Source: Seminavis robusta (lineage: Eukaryota; Bacillariophyta; Bacillariophyceae; Naviculales; Naviculaceae). From it: a stretch of DNA of 64,000 nt. The notes under the pieces were generated by a model. The model was given only the letters and a program-made list of their open reading frames with translations. It searched no databases and was not told the DNA's origin. Shown here piece by piece: positions 21,949-32,925 of the stretch. The stretch's first letter is position 1. Every line of letters starts with the position of its first letter. The translations under genes and the position numbers were made by a program. Where the stretch lies: contig CAICTM010000037.1 of the NCBI GenBank assembly GCA_903772945.1, positions 1 through 64,000 on the forward strand, read 5' to 3'.

Positions 21949-22751
21949 TGTGTCTTATCCTTTTAGGTTTCCAAAAGTTGAAGATTGTCAACATACACAG
22001 CTGAGATGGTCGAGATGGTGATTCAATTCAATGCAAATTCGGATTGGTATCTCTTGCCGGGACAATAATGAGAGCAACCAACTGATACTGTCACCAAGAC
22101 GGGCTCCAAAAGCGACAAGGCTTGGGGGACGATCAATGGCGACGGGTGGGGTAAACTCGTCTCGTCTTCGGTGATTTGCTGCTGTTCGCTGATTGATGGT
22201 ATTGGGGACACTCAATTTCTCCTAGACAGGATATCACAGTCCCCTTGGCATCATAGAGTCCAATGCTAGCTTCCTAGCGGCAATAAAACAAGCTGAAAGC
22301 GAAGAATGGAGGCTTGATACTGTACTGTACGACGTACAAGGGATTGCGAATATTGTTGATGGCAGTTTTGAGAAGCCGGAGGATAGAAAAGGGGGTACTG
22401 AAAAGGGGGACCAAAAAATCAAACGTATGGGGGCAGCACACGAACATCCCCAACCGTTGTGCGAACGTGCGAACGATCCATCTTCCCCCTTTGTCCCCTC
22501 TATTCCACCCCCCCCATGTGACCTCCTCTCCAAGCCTAGCTAGCCCCCCTCGCACCTTAGTCTATTTGGAGACCAACACTATTACAGTATTACTGTACGG
22601 CGGCTCAAGGCTTTGACTTTGCAGGAAAACAGTGACATAAATGAGGGCCATCCCATGATTGAGATTCGATTCTCAACAGCTCAACAGCCAGCAACATGCA
22701 CACATGCCATCATGATCAATATCTGCTGAAAGCGACTTTATCTCTTGAAGT
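21949..22751. other. divergent promoter region between kinase and DNA ligase genes
   Basis: About 800 bases between two divergent starts. Frames of 60-100 codons on the minus strand (22234-22555) have no recognisable content. There is a run of seven or more C at 22508-22516. Nothing else is supported. Confidence 0.5.
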
Positions 22752-25745
22752 ATGAGCGATAATCATGACGATGTTGTCGCCACACTCCAGACAATCTGTC
22801 ATGTCAGCAAGGATCGAGCTGAGGAGCTGTTGGGGGCCGCGAGTGGATCCATGGAGAGGGCCGTCGAAATCCACTTTCAACAGAAGCCATCCGTAGCCAG
22901 AGCCAAAGATAGCAATGATTTTGGTTTGATTTCTATTGATGATGACGACGATGATGATGAAAGTGGGGAGCTGGCCAACACAAATTTTTCCAACGAAACA
23001 AGCCACTCGAAGAAAGACATGGCGACGAAGCCATTATTACAATCTCCTTCCAAGAAGCCTCGCAAATCTGGATCTGCTTCGAGTGGCAAACCGCAGCAAT
23101 CTAGCAAGCCAAAAGGAACCTTGCATGCATTCTTTTCCCCGAAAAAAGGTGCTGGATCACAGAAGAATGCAACGAGCCCTGATAGAAAGATCGGCTCTTC
23201 CACTAGAAAGCGGTCTCCTGTTTGTACTCCCAAGAAGAAAAATAATGAGAGCAAGCAATCTACATCATTAAATACTCCCACGACTTCTCCAGTTAAGGAA
23301 GTCAAGAGACCAATAAAGTCTGCTGAAACTGAAGCGCCCGTTGACCCCAGGCTTAGCTACAATACACTTTCCAAAGCATTCACAGAAATGACCAGCACCA
23401 CCAAGAGGAACGCCAAACTCAATACCCTGAAGATGGTCCTTATTGGTGTCATTGAGGCAGTGGGTGGAATTGACACAGAAACGAGCAGTAGAGAAGCAGA
23501 TGGTCAAACTTTGACATGTGCTCTCGAATTGATTTCTGGAAAGATTTCATTGCCCAATTCCACGACAGTGGCACCAGTTCCACTCCAAGTCAGCGGTGCC
23601 GCCGTGTCTGGGGCCTTGCAGATTGTCACGGGGGGAGTGTCCAAGGCTCGAATGAGGGAATCGTATCGAAGCACCGGGGATTTGGGCGATACAGCCGCCG
23701 AGTTCTTCTCGCCTGCCGTGTCTCTCCAGAATTTTTTCAAAGCACGCAAGAAACGAGATCGTGCGGATGATGAACAGGCCAACAATGATGACGAGAGCAG
23801 CAACAAGGGGGCAAGTATCGCACGTATTCACAGTCTTCTGCAGTCCGTGGCCACTGTGAAACCTGGTACTGGTAGTCAGAAAGAACGTCAAGGTCTGCTG
23901 GTCAAATTGCTTCGCCTTGCAGCAAGCAAAGGTGAAATGCGATTCTTGGTGAGAATCTTGCTGGGAAACATGAGGCTGGGAGCCACGATCAAGTCGATAC
24001 TGGCCGCTCTGGCCATGGCTGTAGAACAAGTTCAAACGGGGAAAGAAACAACACCACAGTGTCCGGCCATTCAAACCCTGCAAAAGACACACGACATTTG
24101 CCCCAGACTCTCACGAATTGCAATGGCACTGCTTTGTGGAGGTGTGAAAAGAGCCGTCCAAGATTGCACTTTGGAGGTAGGGGTCCCAATTCAGCCAATG
24201 CTTGCCAATCCAGCACATTCGCTGGAGGAGGTGGAGAAAATGCTTACGAAGGGCTCATCTACGTCCGACGAAACAACATGGGGCAATGAAGCAATCGCCG
24301 AATGGAAGTACGATGGAATGAGGTGTCAGGCGCACTTTGATGGAAACGCCATGAAGCTATTTTCAAGACATCTGCTCGACACGACAAAACAATTCCCAGA
24401 TGCTGCACAGTTCATGCTGGATGCTAGACGGCAAGACGAGGGAGATGACGACGTTGACGGGAAGAACACCAACAAGGAAAGAGTCAACTCTTTCATCCTT
24501 GACGCCGAAATCGTGGCGGTAGATCCAGGAGCATTTGATCGTCTGCTTCCGTTCCAAATCCTTTCTACACGGCGAGGGGCCAAGAAAGACGATGAAGGGG
24601 TCAAAATCAAGGTCTTTGTTTTTGACCTGATGTACTTGAATGGTCTGTCGTTGCTCGGCAACTCTCTGTGGGAGAGACAGAAGCTTCTTCGTGAGAGCTT
24701 TCAAGGAACTCCTGGATTCGATTTTGCTTCCTCGTTGAAGCTCAAAGGTTACAATGAGGCAGAGATCAGTAATTACCTGTCAGAGGCGGTCAAAGGCGGA
24801 GCCGAAGGATTGATGGTGAAACTAATAGGTCGAGCCTGTCAGACGTCAGAAGGGGATCTTACAACCACAACTAAAATTCCAGCTGCTCTGCCTTGCCCGT
24901 ATGAATCCGGAACAAGGAGTGCAACATGGCTGAAATTGAAGAGAGACTATGTCACTGGATTTTTTGATACGATCGATGTGGTTCCGATCGGAGCTTGGCA
25001 CGGCAATGGTCGGAAGGCGGAGAAGGGTTTCCTGTCGCCGATCCTGTTTGCAGTGTACGACGAAGAGGATGGAATATTCAGATCCATCAGCCGTTGCATG
25101 AGCTTCACTGACAGTATGTACATTGCCATCAGGGAGTTTTACTTCCGCGGGACACCATATCCTTCTGATGTTGGGATTATAGAAGGCGACTCATTGAAGA
25201 CGAAGAAGACAGCTGCGGGTACCAGCGCCACAAGTAGTGCTGATGCCGATGTGAAAGATGCTGAAGTCGAGGGCTCTGACGACGAGGATATGGAAGGAGG
25301 GGAAGTGAACGAAGAGGGTGCATCAGATGAAGAGCAAGAGGACGACGACGGCAATGCCTTAGTAGGTGTGAATTGTCTCCCTGGTCGCCCACCGTCGTCT
25401 CTCGTGTTGACAAATGAAAACTGTTCTATCTGGTTCAAGCCCAGCGAAGTGTGGGAGGTTTCCTTTGCTGACTTGTCTTTATCTCGAACTCACACTGCAG
25501 CTGCGGGCCTTGTAGACGATGCAGAGGGACGAGGAGTGGCGCTTCGCTTTCCTCGTTTCAAGAGACGACGCCCAGGTAAGTGAAGGATATTATGTGCCCC
25601 CCATCACGACAGCACCATGAAAGCATCGCGTCGCTCACAAACCACCTTGTCCTGCCTCTCGTCCCTGGCAGACAAAAGTGTGGAACAGGCTACGAATTGT
25701 GTACAAATAGCACAGCTCTTCAAGAAGCAGTGCAAACAATGCTAA
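22752..25745 (+). CDS. LIG1: ATP-dependent DNA ligase I
   Basis: Two exons (22752-25575 and 25672-25745) give 965 codons; the second encodes only the last 24 or so residues, ending EQATNCVQIAQLFKKQ, the typical ligase I tail. The N-terminus (about 5-40) resembles a UBA/CUE helical bundle (VSKDRAEELLGAASGSMERA), followed by a basic linker and a PCNA-binding PIP-like box GTLHAFF (around 122-128). The DNA-binding and adenylation domains follow; the nucleotide-accepting Lys519 is in EWKYDGMR, with FILDAEIVAVD, KIKVFVFDLMYLNG, GGAEGLMVKL and TWLKLKRDYV as later motifs. It seals nicks between Okazaki fragments and in repair. Two acidic low-complexity insertions occur, the larger near residues 820-875 in the OB-fold region. 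The UBA-like part is unusual for the family. Confidence 0.95.
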
Positions 25746-25869
25746 AGTGCGATACAACGCAACGCAATGCAATGCAATGCACGAATAATAATAGAGTAGA
25801 ACCATGACTTCAAAGATGTTCAAAGAAGGTTGCTATTCATCAAGCTTCTTCTATGCTCGAGTCTAGGCT

Positions 25870-27182
25870 TTACGTCCTCCACTCGTCGCTTGCGTCTTCT
25901 CGTTCTTCCTCCCACCAGGTGGTCGTCTTGTATCCAGTTCGCAAGAAATTGAGTGTCTTTCCTTCTTCCTCAATGACTCCTGTCTCCCGCAACGCCTCGG
26001 TAAGTTCTTCTTTGAATCCACCGAGAGGTGGTCGAACATCGTTTCCCTTGACTCGTCGGTACCGTCCTGTGCCGGTATCGAGCAATGTTTGGAACTGTCC
26101 GGGATACGATCGGAACAAGCATCCCTGAAAGTTGATGAGAAAGGGTGGATTGGGGGTAGATCGCGAGTACTGTCGCGTCCTCAAAAAGTAGACTGGTTTG
26201 ACGCGAGACAAGAATCTGTCCTGGAACTCTCTTGGTGGGAATGCCGGAGCTCCCAAATCTCCCCTCAGGACATCGAGTTTCAAATTGAAAAACACAATGG
26301 GCTTGTCTGGTTCCAATTGGGAGAGTTCCTCAATGTCTGGCAACTCTTGCGCACTTGCCACAATGCAAATGTACATGTCCACATCCTCCCTGGCCCTGAC
26401 AATGCCACCCGAGCCTCCTCCAAAGAGATTCAAAAAGAGTTGTTCGGGCTGTCATGTCAGCAATGGGTAATGCAAATAAAAAAATGGTGAGTGACTCGAT
26501 TCGATTCGGTGAGCGATGAATAAAATGCACGGCACTTGCAGGTAATACCAGTCAAAAACTGACATGATCACAACAAGAGAACAAGCCAACGGAGTGACAG
26601 TCATTATCACAGTTTCCCTTTTTCTGCTCTTACCTTGATAATACGTTCATCTCCTTCCTCACTCTCTAGCAAGGATCCCACGGTAATTCCCGGATATGGA
26701 TTTTTGGCTCCACCCAGCATTTTTTCCGTGGCAATATCTGCCTCTGCTTCATCGGGCAAGAGAATGGCAATTTTGTTGTAGGTGGCGCTTTCCGGGTCAT
26801 CAATAGTTGCGGCCATGATTCCCTTTGCAAAATCAATGGCCAAATTGAGATTGGCATTGGAAATTTCGTAGGCACTGACATCGTCCATTTCCAATACATT
26901 GGCGGGGAGTGGTGGGAACTCGATTTCGATGAGTTTGTGTCCGTCTCTCAATGCCAACTGCGCCGCCTTTGTACAGTCCTGCTGCAGTTCAAAAAAGGAT
27001 GCCGGGGGAGGTTGTTTGTCGGCGTATTCCTTGAATGCTTTGGCATCATTGAGCGAAGGGGGTGGGATATTGTAGAGTCGCGTGGTAGAGTGTGGATTGT
27101 TGGAACTAATTCGTGGCACCGTCCAGGCAGAGACTGCCGTCACGGCCAGAAATGAAAAGACAAGAGAGAACCTCATCATCAT
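25870..27182 (-). CDS. DUF1995 protein, plastid (LPA3-like)
   Basis: Two exons (27182-26634 and 26448-25870) give 375 codons across a 185-base intron. The start is the first of three consecutive ATGs at 27182. Residues 1-20 form a signal peptide (FSLVFSFLAVTAVSA) and the likely cleavage leaves an aromatic residue (SA then WTVPR), which is the form of a diatom bipartite plastid presequence. The body has DUF1995 landmarks: KIAILLPDEAEADIATEK, the Gly-rich NLFGGGSGGIV, KPIVFFNLKLD, KPVYFLRTRQYSRS and NFQGCLFRSYPGQFQ. Members in plants include LPA3, needed for photosystem II assembly; that role here is inference. Its 3' end is convergent with DNA ligase I, 124 bases away. Confidence 0.88.
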
Positions 27183-27634
27183 CGTCAAACTGACAAGTTT
27201 CGCCCCAATAGATAATATTTTGTAAGCAGTGCAAGAGTGACGGTCGCCTCTGGTCCAAATCTACTTGTATTATCTGACTGTGGGATAAAGATGAAGAGCT
27301 GGAACTTGCGGTGGCATTGAAGAATGCCGATGATTGATGAATCAGGGGTTGAAGGTTGTTGAATTTGTGAGCTGACGTCACTTTCATAGCCTCATCCCTA
27401 AGAATAGATCTTTTGGAAGAATTTCAAAAACTTAAATAACCTGCCCATGAGATCCGCGACAGGATCGTAGGAGCTTCCGCACAGATCTTGTTTCTCCAGC
27501 TGCACGCTACTAGCTAGTACATGTATGTACGTACCGGTACCACCCTTATCGACAGAGAAGGATACCATAGAGAGTCGAGTCGTAGAGACTGTGATATATC
27601 GAAAGCATAATCTAGTATCGGTATCACTATTATT
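27183..27634. other. divergent promoter region
   Basis: 452 bases between divergent starts, with CTAGCTAG and GTACCGGTACC palindromic words around 27509-27542. No gene is supported. Confidence 0.5.
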
Positions 27635-29479
27635 ATGGGTGGCACAACGTCCAAGTTTGAAGAAACGGATTGGATCCGAGCCGATGGCAAGCTCTCGAAT
27701 GTGACCGATACGATCGATGGGAGACCTCCTACCAGCCAGTATGGTGTCTACTATATCACCAAGACCAAACTGAACCAGCGAGAGTTTGAAGTGACCGATC
27801 TAGAAAAGAATCTGCTCTATTCTACCAAATGTGTACCGGGAACTCTCTGTTGGTTCGATGTGTACGGGAGTGGATTGGACGAGTGCTTGTTGAGGTATGT
27901 TATAATGTGCCAAGAAAGAATTCTTTTGTCATTGGCGTTCCCTGTATGTTCATTCTAATAACCGAATTGAATTATTCTTTATTATTATCCATCGATCTAT
28001 TGATACCAATAGAGTACAGGTCGACCTGAGCCGAAGATATTGGCTCGTTTACAGAATGGGCATTCCATGCTTTGCAGGTAAGCCACTGCTACCGGTACTG
28101 TTTTGTAGTAACTGGATTGTTTTTTCTGACTTTCTGCTCACTATTGCTATTGTCTAAATTCTTTCTTCTTCTATATATTATCATTTAAAGGCCAACTGGC
28201 CGATCGAGAAGCCACGGATAAGCTGGCCCATGATCGACGAGAAACAGGGCAAGATTTGACGGCCACTCCCTTTTTGTTTCGAAAATGCTGCATTTGTGTC
28301 TCCTGGAGTCGGTACATGGCCGTCGCCATGCAGTACGGGGCACCCGAAGGGATTGATTTGCTAGAACGGAGAAAAACAAATGGCATTACAGAAGACTCGG
28401 AAAGCTCCTTCTTTCATCATGCCGCACAAATCACCGATCGCATGCGACGACGAAACTCGGAAGAATCCTTGTTGGAAGAAGAAGACGAAGAAAACGAGCA
28501 AGAACGAGATTATACCAGGAGACTGGACGCATCCGAAAAGACCCTCCATAACCAATCATCACCAGACTTTTTTTATTCCTACGATGCCACCAATGATGTC
28601 ATGGATAAAAGCGTCAACAAAGACAACAACAGCAATGATGATGATCTCGGCAGCAGCATCAACAACAGTGAACAGACCAGCACATCGGATCTGGTGGGAC
28701 GAGCCAGTGAAATGAGACAAAGCATCTCGGAATGGGTCAACAAAAAGAAACAAGAAATACAAGACAACAAAAAGAAACAAATGAGAAGTGATCCATTAGA
28801 AGGAATCCTACACTTGGAAAAACCCATTCTACTCTGCCAAGAGATATACGACAAACTCATTGGAAATCATCAAAGCTCCCTACTGTCCAAGGAACGGGCC
28901 ATTGAGTATCTTAGAGAAGATTTGGAACAGCACATGAACGATGGTGGATTCGATGACAGTGACGACCCGTTTCTGGCGGATCAAGAAGGAATCAGAGCTC
29001 AATTGGAAGCACTGCGAAGAGCAGAAGAAGAAAGCAAAGGCAGCAACAGCAACAACAAGACTGTAGACGAGAAGGACACAAATAACAACAACTCACTCGG
29101 CGACGGCGACGACGACGGGACTGCAGTTAGAAATTCACCCACCACCGACGAAACGCCAGTGCCATCCACGGATGCTGCCGAAGTGGTTGCGGAAGACGCC
29201 ACCAAACCCGACAATAGCAATAATAAGGCTGAAGCCCAAGTGGATAGCAACGATACTGCGGATGGATCCAAGGATCCCTCCGATGATGGACAACAACAAG
29301 AAGCAAAGAATCCAGAAGATGAATCTCTGATTGGATATTGGAAGTGGGAAAACACATGGAAGGTTCATCAAATGAAGATGCACGTGGCCCAGGGATCGGA
29401 TCTCGCGCTTCATGTTGTCATGGCAATCATTGCCAATCAAGTACGATATGAACGGAATGCAATTGCCATGACCGTGTAG
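27635..29479 (+). CDS. N-myristoylation-type protein with split tubby/LURP-one-like fold (tentative)
   Basis: Three exons (27635-27894, 28013-28077, 28191-29479) give 537 codons. The N-terminus MGGTTSKF is a good N-myristoyl-transferase substrate, suggesting membrane attachment. Residues 30-110 are strand-rich (YYITKTKLNQREFEVTDLEK, LCWFDVYG, RRYWLVYRMGIPCFAGQ), similar in style to tubby-C-terminal or LURP-one domains; the final 30 residues (QGSDLALHVVMAIIANQVRY) look like the buried C-terminal helix of that fold. Between them sit about 350 residues of charged, Asn/Asp/Glu-rich sequence, including several Asn runs. If the fold call is right, a large disordered loop is inserted into one domain. 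Function is unknown. Fold assignment is by eye and weak; the exon model and lipid motif are stronger. Confidence 0.7.
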
Positions 29480-29985
29480 GAGTATGCATACCGATTGCTT
29501 GGATGAATGGGGCTCTGAACGACTGGGTGATTGTTTTTTATTAAGTTAGTGGTCAAGGAGCAAGCATACGTAATGCTTTCTCCTTCACTATAGTGATCTC
29601 TCTTTCACTGTTGGTTCCTTCTAGCTAGCTAGCTATCTATCTATCGGTGGTCCAGGTTCGTGTGGACGGGAGGAGCGCAGAACACTTCCTCTAGACTACT
29701 ACATGTGGAGGCTGCAAATACGGAAGAAGAGTGACAGGTGCGGTGGTCGCTTCCATTTTCCGGATCACCCTTCACACCCGCTAGCTTTATCAACTCTGCT
29801 GTTTCATTTTGTGTTCTGATTTCTGTTCCAAGATCGATGCCAACAGACAACTTGCAAGTTGTGTCGATCAAGCTTGACAGCCTAAAGGAACTCGAAGGAT
29901 GTTGGAATCTATCATACTCCGACTGTCATAGGGAGATGCAAAGCTAGTTAGATAGCTAGCAATAGAAGCATTTCTTGTATCATAC
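29480..29985. other. intergenic region
   Basis: About 500 bases between two forward genes. It has a CTAGCTAGCTAGCTATCTATCTATC run at 29623-29645 and nothing else recognisable. Confidence 0.5.
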
Positions 29986-32660
29986 ATGAATCGAGGAGGA
30001 AGCATGTTGCGAGCTCAAAGAATCAGTGAGAAACTCGCTCGTTTTGGCGGGGGATCGTCGCAATGGCGTCATTTCACGTCATCGACACAATTCTGTAAAC
30101 CTTCTCTGGACGATCTTCGTGATGACTACCACAAAGAGATTGCTGCATTACCCGAACAGTTGGGAATGCAAAGCCTTGAAGCCTTCTTGGCTGACAAATC
30201 CAGTGGCAACGGGGAGCTCTGGAAGATGTCCCCTCCTGTCCCACCCAAGGATGGATATCGCTACACGATGAACCAAGATGAGATTCAAATCACATTGGAT
30301 GCTGCACTTGCTACATTTTGCTTGCATGTCGAGTCGAGGATTGCAGCTCTCGTCGGTGCTGGGTTCTATACCATCGGTCCTTGTGGAGAGGAGATGCTTT
30401 CGGCCATTGGATTGTCACTTCGGGACCATGATGATGCTGCCTTGCATTATCGTCATTCGGGGGTCTCGCTGGCAAGGCAACTACGACGACGAGGACGATC
30501 AGATATTGACCAGATTCTACTGGATCGAGCAAGAGGATATACAGTTAGCAAACATGATCCTGTCACGGGAGGAGTCCACTGCTCAATTGGATCGCACACG
30601 GAAGGACTGGGAAGAGACTACGTGGTGACCAGCACACTGGCATCACAATGCCCATCTGCCGTTGGACGAGCATTGGGCTACTCTCTAGCAGCGAAGCAAA
30701 AGGTCTTGCAACAGGCAACAAACCGGAACAAGCCGGTTAGTTTTGTTTCTGTCGGTGACGGATCCGTCCACAATCACCACTTTTGGAGTAGTTTCCATCT
30801 TGCGAGGCATGCAAGGCACCGAAACATTCAATGTCCAACAGTTTTTGGTATCAGCAACAATGGTATTTCCATATCTTACGAGACGAAGAATTATGTCAAT
30901 ACTCTATTTGGAAATGATCCACTTGTGCCACTCTTTGAAGCGGATGCTGCAGATATGATGCAAGTCTATAGCGAAACAAAGCGGGCTACCGAACATGCGC
31001 GGCAACGATCGGCTCCCGCTGTCATCTTGTATCAAAACATCACTCGAAGGTTTGGTCATGCCGCGAGCGATCGCCAGCAAGCCTACCTTGGTAAGTCTCA
31101 TAAGAGATCGAATATTGCAACGCACTTTTGCTCACCTTAAACGTATCCTTCTCTCGCTGCAAGACCCCGAGAGAATTCAAGCCATGGCAGAATCTGATCT
31201 ACTAGAACGTGCCATAATGCAAGCAGTGGAAGTTTTCAACGCCCTAACCTATCAAGAAGTTAAGGACCGATTCCAAGAGATACGTGCGAGTACACGAGAC
31301 GCCTTTTCAAAGGCAAGCCAGGAAGAAAAAGTGACGCGAAGCGAGATGATGGAACGAGTTGCCACGCCAACTGTGACCTGTCCTCCTTTGCCATCAGAGC
31401 TCACTGAGCGTACCATAGAAAAGCCAAAGTCGGAATCGACATCGAAGAGGCCCAAAAAATTGGACGTTATGCGCAAGCACATGACACGCGTTTTGGAAGA
31501 GTCACTTGCCAATGATGATTCGGTGGTTTATCTTGGTGAGTATTAAGGAAGTAGCGATCGCTTCGATGCAGATGTTCGAGTGTGGCGACTCATATTGGTG
31601 CCCGCTATTGTACCCCAGGAGAGGATGTTGAACACGGCGGATACTATCTGGTAACAGATCAACTTTCAAAGAAGTTTCCAGGCAGGGTTGTTGACTTTCC
31701 CCCGGACGAAACATCACTCCTGGGAGCCGCCATGGGCTTTTCTCAGGTTGGGCTGACACCGATTGTTGAGATTCCTTACGCGAAGTATCTAGATTGTGGA
31801 GCTGACATGTTCTTTGAAATTGCCATCACGGACTGGTTGTCAGCAGGGAAGCAACCCAACGGCATGCTCATCCGACTGCAAGGATTTGACCGTGGTTTGT
31901 TCGGTGAGTTTGGTTAGATGGTGAAGTCAGAAGCTTTCAAATGCTCAAACAAGCAACCTCTTATTCATGTTCCCATTTGGTAACTCTACAAAAAGGTGGA
32001 AACTTTCACACTCATAATATGCTTTCGAACATTCCTCCTGGGGTCGACGTGGTTTGCTACAGTAACGGGGAAGACTACGTCCGAGGCTTTCGATACGCGC
32101 TGGAAAAAGCCAGGGCCGGTCGGGTTGTGGTATCGGTGGACAGCACTCATCTTTTGAATCTGCGTCACGTTCACGAAAAGGACCGCGGCTGGGAACGTGC
32201 CTACCCAGTACTGGAAGGTGCTGCAAGCGCGGACAAAATGAGCTTTGATGAAATCATCCGCTATGGCACAGCTGGCCGATGCGCTGTTGTCACGTATGGC
32301 AACGGTGTTGTCACCGCCCTGCAGGCAAGGAAGTCGCTTGTGATGAAGGGTCTCCTCCAGAGTGACGAGGAACTGGATATTCTTGATTGTCCCTTGCTTA
32401 GCACCGTTCCCGCCGGTCTGAAGAAAGCATTGCCACAGTACGAAGGAGTTCTATTTGCTGACGTTTGCAAAGAGGGCCCGTCCAATGTGCTCTCCAGCAT
32501 GATTGTTTCGCTCCATGATGATGGCGTCTTGCAGTGTCCGTGGGTGAGTGCTTTTGCCCCTCGAACGTATAACCCTCTAGGAAGCGTCGAAACCTTCCTG
32601 AATGTTGATGACATCGAGAGTGCATGGAAGAAACTGTCCGAGAAAGTGTCAAGATCGTGA
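29986..32660 (+). CDS. 2-oxoacid dehydrogenase E1, alpha and beta subunits fused (branched-chain type likely)
   Basis: Four exons (29986-31090, 31164-31535, 31619-31903, 31996-32660) give 808 codons, about the sum of separate E1 alpha and beta chains. The N-terminus is rich in Arg/Ser with almost no acidic residues (LRAQRISEKLARF), a mitochondrial-type presequence. The alpha half has the thiamine-diphosphate motif GDGSVHNHHF...NN and the HxxRHSG-like HYRHSGV. The beta half starts about residue 460 with MTRVLEESLANDDSVVYLGE, then GFSQVGLTPIVEIPYAKY and RGLFGGNFHTHN. E1 decarboxylates branched-chain or other 2-oxoacids and loads the E2 lipoyl arm. A Lys/Ser/Thr-rich linker joins the halves. Three of three introns interrupt a Gly codon after its first G. 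Fusion in this order is known in some bacteria and unusual for a mitochondrial enzyme. Substrate class is inference. Confidence 0.9.
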
Positions 32661-32733
32661 GGCTCTCGGAGCGGTGCTGTAGAATGATGAATGAAATTGA
32701 TCTATTGAATTTTAAGTCTTTGTGGCAGCAGTC

Positions 32734-32786
32734 GCCAGTAGCCAAGTAGTCTCCCAGCAGGTGCCAGTAGCCAAGTAGTCTCCCAG
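32734..32786 (+). repeat. 24-base direct repeat, period 29
   Basis: GCCAGTAGCCAAGTAGTCTC plus CCAG occurs at 32734-32757 and again at 32763-32786, just downstream of the E1 gene stop. Confidence 0.9.
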
Positions 32787-32925
32787 TGACTCGAGTCGGA
32801 TTCGATCCCAGATTTGAGAAGCTTACGTCAATTAATATTGAGGTTGCGGAAGAGAATTCCCACTACTGTTGGTCACTTCGCATGGCCCTGCAGGTTCCCT
32901 TTTATTTGTCGTGAGAGTCGTTCTC

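Noticed and set aside
22234-22555. Minus-strand frames of 90-100 codons between kinase and ligase
   Set aside because: They lie in a divergent promoter region, have no motif and overlap each other.
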